Assembly: GCA_032718865.1 (NCBI GenBank)
Contig: JALUTQ010000007.1
Span: 1,364,001-1,428,000, forward strand
Direction: 5' to 3'
From: Tilletia caries
Taxonomy: Eukaryota; Basidiomycota; Exobasidiomycetes; Tilletiales; Tilletiaceae
Length of the DNA stretch: 64,000 nt
Shown: piece by piece, positions 23,130 to 34,089 of the stretch
Position numbering within the stretch: position 1 is the first letter of the stretch
Layout of the letters: the number at the start of each line of letters is the position of its first letter
The notes under the pieces: model-generated
The model's input: only the letters and a program-made list of their open reading frames with translations
What the model was told of the DNA's origin: nothing
Database searches by the model: none
Position numbers and translations under genes: made by a program

Positions 23130-25274
23130 TCACGCCCCGTCCTCATCCTTGTAGTTCGCCATTGGGTCCTCATGCCGGTTCGACTGCGAGCGCCGATACG
23201 CCTCCATCTGCTCCTCCGACACCTCGTCCGTGTCTCCCTTCCCAAACCGAGTCCGAGCACGGCCCGCAGCATTGAGCGCAGCAGCCTCCTTCAACCCCAG
23301 CCAATCCTCCTTCTCCCCATCATCAGCGCCCTTCTTCGTCTTCTTGTGCTTCTTCCCCGACGATTTGCTGTCCTTCTTCTTGTCCGAGCGCGAATGACGA
23401 CGGGTACTGCTCTTTCTTCTCCTCCGCCGAGAGTCGTCCGAGTCCGAGTCGGATTCCGAGTCTGAGTCCGAGCGAGAGGACGAAGACGAGTATGATGAAT
23501 AAGACGAGGACGAAGAGACCGAGGCTGACCGTCTTCTCTTCTTCTTCGAGCTCTCGCCGCCCGCCTTGTCCTTCTCGTCGGATGCCCGCTTTGAGGACGA
23601 CGACGGGACGGGAGGTGGCGCCATGGCCTCGTTAGTAGCCGACTTGCGTACGACGCTCGGGCCGGCGGTGGCAGCGGCGCTGATGCCGGCTTGGCCCGTG
23701 CAGTATGAGTTGGGGATGGTGCTACGGCAGCATCCATAGCCCCACTCCGCTGAACCGAGGTCGTACCACGAACCCCAAACAGCGGTGTGGTTGTTTTCGT
23801 ACACTATGAGAAGAGGAAAGCATACATATCAGCCGTAGGCACTACAGGCAAAGGCAGGGTATGAAAGACTACTCACCATCTTCATCATACTTGCTCTTGA
23901 CCTTCACCCTCGGTGCACCCTTAATGATCTGACCGGACCTCGAATATTCGACATAATTCTCCGACTGGCCCGTCAAGAGCTCTTTGGGCACACTATCGAA
24001 ATGCTCCGCGCCGCCGTACTTGTCCAAGATGGATCCCTTGGTGTTCTGACGGAGAACGTCGCGTTTCTGTTGGAACTCTCTGAATTGGATCTCGTTGACT
24101 GTTGGGTTGGCTTGCAGGTGGAGGTCGTTGCCGCGTGCTTCGGCTTGCCAGGCGAAGAGTTGGAGTTTCTGCATGGCGACAGTATCACCCTGCGCTCGTG
24201 AGAAGTTATCGCCCGCAAAGACGGCCTGGGAGAGTAGACAGAAAAGGATTCAGTATGGAATTTTAAGCGCATAGACATGAAGAGTGGAGACTCACATCTT
24301 CATGACGAACACCGGCGTCGGGGGCCTCGCGCATGGAGCGCGTCTTGGGATCGTAGTACGCCGACTCCGGGTTGAGATTGTAGAGATACTTGGCGCGATC
24401 TTCTCGAATACGCAGATTGCGGATGGTGATGCGCTTATCGGTATCGATCTTCTGGCCAGGCATATTTGCCTTGTCCGCATATTTGTCCTCGTCCTCATCC
24501 TCATCATCGCTCGAACCAAAGTCGTCGTCGTCGTCGTCATCCTCTTTCCCTTCTCCTTTGCCGTGCTCGCCATCAGCGTCAGCGTCATCGCCACCCTTGA
24601 CGGCCTTGCCCTTGCCCTTGTTGGCGAGCTTCTTGGCGGTAGACAAGTCGGCAGTGGAACTCTGCTGGTCAATTTCCTCCTCGCGCAGCCGTCGGCGCTC
24701 TTCCTCCACAGCCTCATACTGGTCGACGATACGTTTGTGTTGGGCGGCATCATATCCGTTCCAGCGATCGCGCTTGGCATCGTAGTCCTTGTCAAGTGCG
24801 GCCATATCGACGAGAACTTCGTCTGCAGCGATGCCCTGACCTGTCCACTTTGCGCCTTTCTTGCGTGGGCGCTCGAGACAGTCTCGTGTGTGATGGGAGA
24901 TGGCGCCGCAATTGTCACAGGCGCCTTTGCGGAACTGAGTGGCCGCCGGGCCCGCTCGCTGTCCACGGGCATACCATTTGTTCATGTCGGCACGGACAGG
25001 CTGTTCTGATTCTGGCTTGCGCTGGTGGCGCAGGGAGGGACGTCCGGTGTCGAGATACCATGGCGCCTGGGACATGAACGCTGTGGAGGGATGGGCATGT
25101 CAGAGATCTTTGAATATGCTAGCTGGGAAGAGGAGAGTACTCACAGGGAATGTGCGGGTTGATGTCGTTTCCCTGCTCGTCGACCTCGGCCGGGGCGGTA
25201 CCGGCCTTACGAGCGGCATCGAGGTCCTTCTGGCGGCGATGCTCCTCGCGCGAGAGCTTTCCGACGGTCGACAT
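23130..25274 (-). CDS. SLU7: Pre-mRNA-splicing factor SLU7
   Basis: A second-step splicing factor that fixes 3' splice-site choice. Exons on the minus strand are 25274-25145, 25080-24296, 24225-23877 and 23803-23130, 645 residues. The N-terminus [35 protein letters not shown] across intron 1, and the CCHC zinc knuckle [14 protein letters not shown] are diagnostic. Further family blocks are [59 protein letters not shown] and [18 protein letters not shown]. The C-terminus is an RS-like and Lys-rich domain ending [13 protein letters not shown]. An acidic Asp/Glu tract interrupts the middle. It shares a 320-bp promoter with FRS1. Confidence 0.95.
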
Positions 25275-25594
25275 GGTTGGCACAGTCTTCAGTATGTACG
25301 ATGCCAGGCGGGAGCGATGTCGTCGTCCGAGTCGAGCGCGGGAGGCGAACCCAGCGATGAGGCGGGCGGCGGGCGATGAGCTGTGAGCAATTTTCAAAAG
25401 TGAAAGGCTTTTATGGATTTCAAAAATACAAAAGCGATTTTCTGAAGCCACTTTTGGAAGTTCTGGCTGCTCCGCACGAGTCACTCACTCACTTCGCTCA
25501 CTTCGCTCCCTTTCTTCACATCGACACCGACACCGACATCGACATCGACAACGACAGCGGCGACCTCAACCTCAACATCGACCCCGACCTCGCC
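25275..25594. promoter_or_regulatory. Divergent promoter SLU7/FRS1
   Basis: 320 bp between divergent start codons. It contains an A/T-rich patch (about 25388-25460) unlike the GC-rich surroundings, with two CACTT/AAGTG-type motifs, and a CACTCACTCACTTCGCTCAC repeat at 25482-25510. The region must drive both genes. Confidence 0.55.
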
Positions 25595-27806
25595 ATGCCT
25601 ACTGTGTCTGTGGACCAAGAGCGCTTCCTGGCGACGCTGGGCGACAAGTACACGGTGGACCAGTTCGACAAGCTGTGCTTCCAGTTCGGCATCGAGCTCG
25701 ACGAGATCGTAACAGCATCAGCACCGGGTGAGCGCGTCTCCCTCAAGATCGACATCCCCGCCAACCGCTACGACCTCCTCTGCCACGAGGGCATCAGCCG
25801 CGCCCTCCTCGTGTACCTCGACAAGATCGAGGTGCCCAAATACCGCCTCGTACAGCCCAAGGAGCTCTGCCAGATCACCATCTCCCCCGACGTCGCAAAG
25901 ATCAGACCCTACTTCGCCGGCGCCATCCTCAGGAACGTCACCTTCACTCCGGAGAACTATGCGTCGTTCATCGATCTCCAGGACAAGCTCCACCAGAACC
26001 TCGGCCGCCGACGCACCCTCGTCTCCATGGGCACACACGACCTCGACACCATCCAGCAGCCGTTCAGCTACGAGGCCCTGCCACCCAAGCAGATCAAGTT
26101 CACTCCCCTCAACAAGACGCAGGAACTCGACGGCGAGGAGCTCATCAAGCTCTACGAGCAGGACCGCCACATCTCCAAGTACCTCTCCATCATCCGCGAC
26201 AGCCCCGTCTACCCCGTCATCTACGACTCACAACGACGCGTCTGCTCCCTGCCCCCGCTCATCAACTCCGATCACTCCAAGGTCACCCTCAACACCAAGA
26301 ACCTCTTCATCGACATGACCGCGACAGACCAGACCAAGCTCACCGTCGCGCTCAACATTCTCGTCGCCATGTTCTCCGTCTACTGCTCAGAACCCTTCAC
26401 CATCGAGCCCATTCGCGTCATCCATCCCGACGGACGGGTCGAGATCACCCCAGACCTCAGCCCGCGTACCACAACCGCAACAACGTCCTACATCAACCGC
26501 TGCACCGGACTCGACCTCAATTCCACCCAGATCGCAGAATACCTCCGACGCATGGGACACGCAGCCTCCGTCGTCGACCAGGAGACCATCAACGTCGAGG
26601 TGCCCATCACCCGGTCCGACATCCTGCACGAGTGCGATCTGATGGAGGACGTCGCAGTTGCCTATGGCTTTGACAACCTGCCCAAGCGCTTCCCTTCGAC
26701 TAACACCGTCGCCGCGCCCCTTCCCATCAACAAGCTCTCCGACATCCTCCGACGAGAGTGCGCATACTCAGGCTGGATCGAGGTCCTGCCCCTCATCTTG
26801 GTGAGTGCTTCACTTTTCACAATTTGCACTTCAGATCTCACAGGCTGACCTCTTCCGCGCATCGTTTTTCACAGTGCTCGCACGACGAGAACTTTGCCTG
26901 GCTCAACCGCGTCGACACCGGCAAGAAGGCCATCACCCTCGAAAACCCCAAATCGCTCGAATACCAAATCGTACGCACCTCCCTCCTCCCCGGCATCCTC
27001 AAGACCATCCGCGAGAACAGGAAACACGCACTGCCCCTCCGCGTCTTCGAGGTCTCCGACGTCGCTTTCAAGAGCGACGCCGAGGAGGATGCCGAGCGGT
27101 GTGCGAAGAACGAACGCCGGCTGGGCGCGGTGTGGTGTGACAAGAGTGCGGCGTTCGAGGTGGTTCATGGTCTCTTGGATCGCTTGATGCGAATCTTGGC
27201 CGTGCAGAGATTGAGCAAGGCGAACGAGGGCAGCGCGGGGGCTGTCAAGGGGGCTGGATACTACATTGTCGAGGCGGATGGTGCGTTTGCCTCGCTTAAC
27301 AACTCTGAAAGCGCAATTACGTTTACTCGGATATGGACTAAACTTATGCTTTCTTCACAGACTCTACCTTCTTCCCCGGCCGAGCGGCCTCAATCTACTA
27401 CCGCCCCGCCCCGAGCTCCTCAATACCCGCCACCGCAGCTCCCACAGCCAGTCTAGGTGCCCTATCCGACAGCGACCCCGCCGCCGTAGGCGCCGGCACC
27501 CTCCCAACGGACTCTGCTTCCGCACCTCCTTCTTCTTCTTCTTCCTCCGCCGCGCCGTCCAAGCCAGCAGCAGCAACCTCCTCCGCACTCGACACCGTCA
27601 AGTCGTCCCTCGGCGCAGCGCTGAAGACGGTCCTCCCGACCTCGACGTCCGGCTCCAATTCCGATTCTGAGTCGTCCAAAGCCTGGAACCCGGCCACGGA
27701 CGTGTACATCGGCCAGCTGGGCGTCCTGCACCCGACCGTGCTGGAAAAGTTCGAGATCGGCTTCCCGTGCTCTGCGATGGAGTTCAATGTCGAAGTCTTC
27801 TTGTGA
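25595..27806 (+). CDS. FRS1: Cytosolic phenylalanyl-tRNA synthetase, beta subunit
   Basis: The beta chain of the alpha2-beta2 enzyme that charges tRNA-Phe. Exons 25595-26800, 26875-27280 and 27361-27806 give 685 residues. Family blocks are MPTVSVDQERFLATLGDKYT, the B1 region VSLKIDIPANRYDLLCHEGI, FVGAILRN-like YFAGAILRNVTF, VSMGTHDLDTI, HSKVTLNTKNLFIDMTATD (motif region) and IARSDIL-like PITRSDILHECDLMEDVAVA. The end is YIGQLGVLHPTVLEKFEIGF and PCSAMEFNVEVFL. Compared with about 590 residues in yeast and human, roughly 90 residues of Ala/Ser/Pro low-complexity sequence are inserted between RAASIYYRPAP and ATDVYIGQLGV, just after the last intron. The start at 25595 fits the usual N-terminus; the frame is open further upstream. 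Confidence 0.95.
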
Positions 27807-28433
27807 GGACAGAGCGTCAGGCGAATACCTTTCCCCCTTTTTCTTCGGTCACCTTTTTTTGCCTTCTCAGCGCAGCGAGATGGGTGGATACTCTCCTCAA
27901 TAAAAGGACTACAGGCCCACATCATAATCATACACACTGCTACTATCACGAACCGAACGCTGCGCAAAAGGCAGGAAGTGTGAAACAACAGCGTCAAGCT
28001 CGAGATTTCATTCAGTGGTGAGGAGGCAGCAGGACCGCTGCTGCTGCCCGAGACGCATGCATACTTGATACGATCAGGAGATAGATGAGAGGGAGGCAAA
28101 GGGAGGGGCAGGTGCAGAAGACGAGTGACTGTCATGAAAAGGGAGGCCAATACAAAGTGGGGAGAACGAAGAGAAGAAAAATGAGTGGGCCGCGGTTCGC
28201 TGCACGAGGAAAGATAATCGAGTGATAAGGGACCGCCTTGACCCCGACAATCTCTGGGTGGCCGGTCGATACCTTGGATGCTCGGGGGGGGGGTATGTAG
28301 GTGTGCGTCGCAGCGAAGCTGAAAAAAAAAAGTCGGAAGGAGACGGGGGAGGGGGGCAGGTCGTCGGTTGGCATAGATTAGGAGGGCCCCGGACGTCCAC
28401 CGAAACAAACCCCGCCGTGCCTTCCTTCCGACC
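27807..28433. other. Convergent intergenic region
   Basis: 627 bp between the FRS1 stop and the stop of the Zn2Cys6 regulator. It contains a G-run at about 28284 and an A-run near 28322. Presumed 3' UTRs; no gene seen. Confidence 0.5.
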
Positions 28434-31400
28434 TTAATCAAGCCCTTCCTGCTCCGGCACCAAGATGTTCATGAACGACCACGGCGTACTCGGCGGCTCC
28501 GTCGGCGCAGGCGACATCTGCATCATCGCATGCCCACCGCCTCCATTAGTACCGCCCGCCCCCGCCCCGGCCCCTGCTCCGGCTCTGGCCACAGACCCAG
28601 AATCCCGAACCGTATTGTTGTTGCCAGCGATGAATGGATCCGACGACGTGCGCATCGCAGCCTCGTTGTTCGAGTCAGGCATCCAGTTCGCAAACGCAGC
28701 AGCAGCAGCTGCCGCCAATTGTTGCGCCGCTCCTGTCTGAGGAGGCGACGCTGCCGCTCCACCTCCATTACTTCCGCGACCACCGCTGGCGTTCCCACTC
28801 GAGCCAGAACCAGCGTCCCTGCCGCCAGAAGTCGACCCGCCCGAGCCCGAGCCCGACGCGGCTCCAATACCACCCGTAAACGGATAGTAATGCACCGGTT
28901 GACCCGGCTGCGTCGGCGCCGTGACCTTCCTCGACCTGACTGCCGCGGGCGTAGCAGACTCCTCCTTCTCTTCCCCAGGAAGCACACCGTCGATGAAGAT
29001 GGAGCCGCTGAGCATCTCCTCGGACCAGTGGCCCTGGCGGAAGCGGTCGAGTAGGAGCGCCGAGCGGGCTGCGACGAGGTGTTTGTCGCCGGCGCGTCGT
29101 AGGGCTTCGATGACGGTGTCAAGGGCTTGGGCGACTTCGTCTGCTACCTTTGCTTCGCCGAAAATGCGCTGCCATGTCAGCTCGCGGCAGATCATTCGTG
29201 CGGCGATCTGAGCAAATCATCAATCATAGTGGGAGGAGCACGCGTCAGTCTTCTACATCGACGCACGAACAGTAAAGTTTGTTCATGTCTGACGCTCGCA
29301 GGGAAAATAAACTCACAGTCCAGGACATGTAGATGTACGGATGCAGCAGATTGAAATCAAAGCTACTCGCCAACAGTTCATAAATGGTCTGCAACACCGC
29401 CTTCGTCGCCTGCTCCGTCCGCACATTCGAGTAGCTCGTCCGATCCGACACGCTCACAAAGTTCTCATGCAGCAAGATCGTCGCGAGCAGAACGTTGTTG
29501 TACGATATCAGACGGTCCATCGTCACGTCCGGTCCAAACTCGAGGTGGTGCGAGCCTGTGAAACTGGCGAGGAACTCGTTGATGACGTTGTCCAGCGCGC
29601 GGAAGCCGGCCGGCCGCTTCGTCGTGAACATGGTGATGTTGTTTCGCGCAATGCAGAGCTGGACGCGTTTCAGGATCGTCACCGACTGGGTAAGGGGAGG
29701 AAAGCAGAAAACGAGGAGGGTTTGTCGTCAGCAGTGAGCCGCAGCAAGAAAAAAGGCACATGCAAGCGAAACAAGCTCTCAAGCGCGATACGAGGACAGC
29801 AAGCTTACCTTGATGTGCAGACTGAAATCGTCCATATGGTTGCTTGAGAACAGATCTGGCGAGCTCAACACCTGGTGATTCGGCGGAGGGTCAAGGCCAG
29901 CCTGCCACTGCATACTGGGTACCGGCAGGGATGTCTGGATTGCCGCGTCGTCAATGACCGGTTCCCAGTACAAACCGGCGCCCTGTTGTAGTCAAAGCGA
30001 ATCGCAGTCGAAAAGATGGACTGTCAGTGTGTGCTTCCGTGAATCCTCAGCGGGAACGCGTTTTTCTGACGTGAATACCACTTACAGATTGATATACATC
30101 GTTGATGTAAATGTACCACATCAAGGTGCGACGTTCATGCTCTTCTGAAGCGCTCGACGGGGGTGCCAGCAGCGAAGCTGGGATCTGGGGCTCAGCAGTG
30201 TGCCTCGACTGTAACTTGAACAGACCCACTCTGAGCAACGCGCGGAATCAGGAAGAAGAGTCAGGAGGCTACAAACACCGCATAAAGAGAAAATCGAGAA
30301 AGTAAGACTCACGGAGCAGCCGCACGCGAAAGCACACCCGACAGCATAAACCCTTCCACAAACCTGGCGTCGCTCCAGAGTAAATACGCGCCCAAGATCG
30401 AGGCCTGCAACCAGTGGATCGGATTCCGCGTGCTGGTCCGCATACTAGATTCGATCTTCAGGCGCGCCTGACTCAGATGGAAATCCGCAAAACTCAGCCG
30501 GGACGGGTCCAGGCTCTCCTGCCGACGGTGCGGGTCGCCCACCATGGGCACTACGCATTCCGAGTCCGTGAAGTCGCTCATGGATCGCATGCCGGTCTGT
30601 GGGGAACAGACCCCGCCTGCGAGCGGGTTCGACCGCTTCGATTTGAAGTGGGGCGACATGGGCGCGGCGACTGCGAGTATGGCATGCAGCAGGGCCTCGT
30701 GCGGTCGGTTCGGGTGACGGGGAGGGAGGAGAAGAGCGGCCATGAACTGACCCTTGTTCAGCATTCCGCGGATCGGACATTTCGCGAAGAAGATTTCGGC
30801 AAGATGGTGTAAGGTGTCTGGGGAGGGCAGGTCCTTTGGCCAGCCGGGCCAGAGCAGTTCGAGGAAGGGATCGGGCTCGAGCCCGTGTTGTCCCTGGCCT
30901 GCCATCTGGTGTCCGTGATTGATCTCGTGCTGGATCCGGTTGTCACCCAGCAGAGCCACCGCGTTCGGGTGAACACCCGCAGGCACGGTACCAGTCAAGA
31001 CTGAGCTCGTTGGCGAAGTAGTAAAGGCATTATTGCCCGCGCCCACATTCATCCCCGCGACACTGGAGTCATCCCGTGGGGTAAAGCCTGTGAAGCCTCC
31101 GGAGAGATTAGGCGGGGAAAGCATGGTACTGAAACCGTCAGACTGGGATGGGGTTGCTGCCGCGGCGGAAAAGACGCGAGAGGAATCGAAGGCCGAAGCA
31201 GGATCGAAGGACATGGTCGGCAAGCCGTTGAGACCGGAGGTTGATGTGCTGGCGACCTGTGCCTGCTGTGCTCCGGAGAAAGAGCATGCAGCAGAGGGAA
31301 TGCCGGCACTTGCGAGTGTGGCGGCATTGAAGGCGGACGTGTTCTGGCTAGTGAACGGGAGCAGGTCGCCCGACGTGGCTGCTTCTCGCTGCTGGCCCGG

Positions 31401-32563
31401 GTGCTGCTGGAGATGGAGACGACTGAACTGAGACTGCATTTGTTCGTTCCGGTTCATGCTCTGAACCAGGAGCATCTCAAGATGATGTATGCGGTCTTCC
31501 AATTGAAATTCGCGCATCTTCTTCTCGAGGTCGTCTCCCATTGCTGCTGCTGCTGAGCCACGGACCGTACCAGTGGGTGCTGAGGATGCAGCACCTGAGC
31601 GGACTGAATGACTCGATCCGACGGCCACTTCCGAGGGCTGTGCGGTGCCGTCGTCCCTCTTTTTGCGCTTGGGCGGGCGTAGTACCTGCGAAGTGGTGGA
31701 GATGACTGAGGATGGTGAGGTGCCCTCGATCTTGGGCATGATTTCTTGTACGTTGTCAGAAATGATCGAGAAACCAGACGTAGAGGTAGACGCGAGGTTA
31801 TCGTCCTTGGTCTTATCCTTTGCGGCCGTTGAGTTGGGTCCGCCGACGCTGATTGAGCTCTTGCGGGGCCCGCTTGCGTCCGACTGTTTCTTGCCAGTTG
31901 CAGGGACGTCATCGTAGACGCAGTCTCCCGGCGGGACGGGTGCAGGGTGGTTGGCTGTGGCTGCTGCTGCTCTAGAACGGGCACAAGTTGCGCATACAGG
32001 CCGGGCAGCATCGCATCTCAGCTGATCGGGATAGAGATGGGAGGACAAGTTGAGCGTTGAGATATGGATTGGAAGCAGTGCACATGCGCTTCAGATTGAC
32101 TCACCTTTCGTTTCCTGCAAGAGAGGCATGCCTGGTTTCTGCGCAAGGGTGCTGGCCCCAAGGCTGCGAGATCGGCTGCTTCGGACGAAGTCAAAGCTTG
32201 GGAGGGATCCTGTTGTTGTTGGTGTTGCTGCTGGTGTTGCTGCTGGTGTTGGTGCTGCTGGTGCTGCTTCGCTGATGATTGCGCTCTGTGGTCGGAGTGA
32301 TGGAGGAAGGCTTCGTTGTGATCGTCCGGGATGGCTGTCTGGAGTGCTGAGAAGGAGAGACTGGCTTCGGAGGAGGGGATGGAGAACGAGAACAAGTTGG
32401 CTGCAGAAGACGATGGGAAGCCGTTCATGCCGTCCTCTGAGCCTTCGTTTGCGGCGACGTGTCCAGAGGGGAAGGTGGTATGGGGGTGAGCTGACGACGA
32501 TGACGGGGGGCCCGTCCTGCTGTGGCTGGAGCTAGGCGCGGAGCTTGCCACCGGTTCAAACAT
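28434..32563 (-). CDS. Zn2Cys6 fungal transcription factor
   Basis: Exons on the minus strand are 32563-32105, 32021-30313, 30230-30086, 29982-29809, 29685-29317 and 29207-28434, all in phase, about 1209 residues. The binuclear zinc cluster is built across intron 1: ACLSCRKRK then LRCDAARPVCATCARSRA and a distant CVYD after a 15-residue insertion. A coiled-coil-like FQLEDRIHHLEMLLVQSMNR follows. The middle matches the fungal-specific transcription factor domain: LELLWPGWPKDLPSPDTLHH, FFAKCPIRGMLNKGQFMAAL, HFHLSQARLKIESS-like FADFHLSQARLKIESS, and NPIHWLQASILGAYLLWSDA. The N-terminus has a His/Gln-rich run and the C-terminus Gly/Ser and Ala-Gly repeats. An upstream in-frame ATG lies at 32620. 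The target genes are unknown. Confidence 0.9.
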
Positions 32564-33853
32564 GGCGCAAGTCGTGGGATCACGCGAGGCGCGAGGCAGA
32601 TCCAGATATAAGAAATTCACACCTCGTGCCCTGTAAAGAAATGAGGTCGAGGTCGAGGTCGAGATGAGAGGCGAGGATCAGCTCTTGCCTCTTCGGGATA
32701 CGAGACGGCCGAGCTTCTGTGGATGGGTTTGGCACTTTGGCAGGTGCGTGAGCGTTCGTATAAGTCGGTCCAAGGGAGCGCAGAGCAAGGTCACGCCTTC
32801 GAGATCTGTGTGAGCACTGAGTACTGAGTACTGAGCGAGCACGATGGTGGTCCGTGGACCAGAGCGAGCGGCTGGCTCCTTGCTTCCACAGACACGGCCC
32901 CTCGGTTCAAGCGTTCATAAGCGGCTCAGCCGGCTCAGCACTTTAGATTTCTGGTACCGGACCACACTCCACAGTCCAGTAGTCGCACAATCCGTTCAAC
33001 CGCTGCCTCGCTTCCTCAAGAGTCAAGACTACTCTGGCGACTGCGCCTGGGAAGGGGGAGCTGGATGAGAAGCGGGATTTGGGAACTGGGAACTGGGAAC
33101 TGGGAACTGGATGACGCTGCCGAAGGTCACTTCACTACTCATTGAGACAGGAGGGAAGAATGAGAGACACGCCGGCTTTCGGACTCACAGTGGTGAGAGG
33201 CAAGAAGAGCGTCGACATGATGAAGCATGGAGGAGGATTTTAGGGTGCGTCCCACTCGCCAGGGATTCAGTTAATAATCACTTCTTGCCAATTGCCACTC
33301 GCCAGTGTATTGTACGTGGGTCCCGTCTCCAGCGCGGCAGCGCCCAGCGCCAGCGCCAAAGGGAGCAGAGCTGAATGCGGCGATGGCCATAATGGTACGG
33401 TATGGTGGCCCAAACGCAGACAGCAACAGGTCTCACAGTTCTCCTTGATTGACACCCGCCTCGGGCTTCGGTGTGTGTACACACGAGTGAGCGTGCTGCG
33501 CGCTGCGAAGTCGAGCTGCCTCCGGTTCCCTTTGTCCTCGCCAGCAACACCTCGGCCCTCGGGTCACCTCAGTCTTTCATGTGATCAACGTCACCAAACG
33601 CATCACCAGTCACGCGTCAGGCGTCAGGCGTCAGGCCGCAGGCGGTCACGACTCGCGTCATCTTGGCTGCGGCGCAATCGAATCCAGTGAGATGTGAGAA
33701 GTGAGATCTGGGACGATGAAGCGATGAAGGCCAAGCCGCGAGCGCCGAGCCCTCTTCGCCTCATAACCTGAAATTGCTATCTCATATCATCGGCGACTGA
33801 CGCCTGGCTGGGGACATCTGACGCTCTGACGCGGGCCGTTCCTGCCTGATAGC

Positions 33854-33906
33854 ACCAGGGGTATTCGCCAGTTCTAGGCAGTAGATGAGGTACTGCAACG
33901 ATTTCG
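33854..33906. repeat. 53-bp inverted repeat, left arm
   Basis: Starts ACCAGGGGTATTCGCCAGTT and is the exact reverse complement of 36784-36836. Confidence 0.9.
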
Positions 33907-34051
33907 CCGAGGCAGCAGGCCCGAATGAACACCTCCGGTGTAGAAGGGGCTGAAGATGTAGTTAATATGAAGGGAAATGAGGTAACCCGGGGAGTAGTTG
34001 GCTGGAAGATGAGGCAAAAGTACGATGAAGTCGACGATGAAGTGGATAAAG

Positions 34052-34089
34052 TGGGACAAAAACCTGGTCGCGACCAGGGTTTTGTCCCA
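34052..34089. repeat. 38-bp near-perfect palindrome
   Basis: Two 19-nt arms meet at TCGCGA with no loop and one mismatched pair. It lies inside the interval bounded by the 53-bp inverted repeats. Function unknown. Confidence 0.8.

Noticed and set aside
33076..33110. GGGAACT array as a telomere relic
   Set aside because: Only about four short units and unlike TTAGGG-type repeats; treated as a chance minisatellite.
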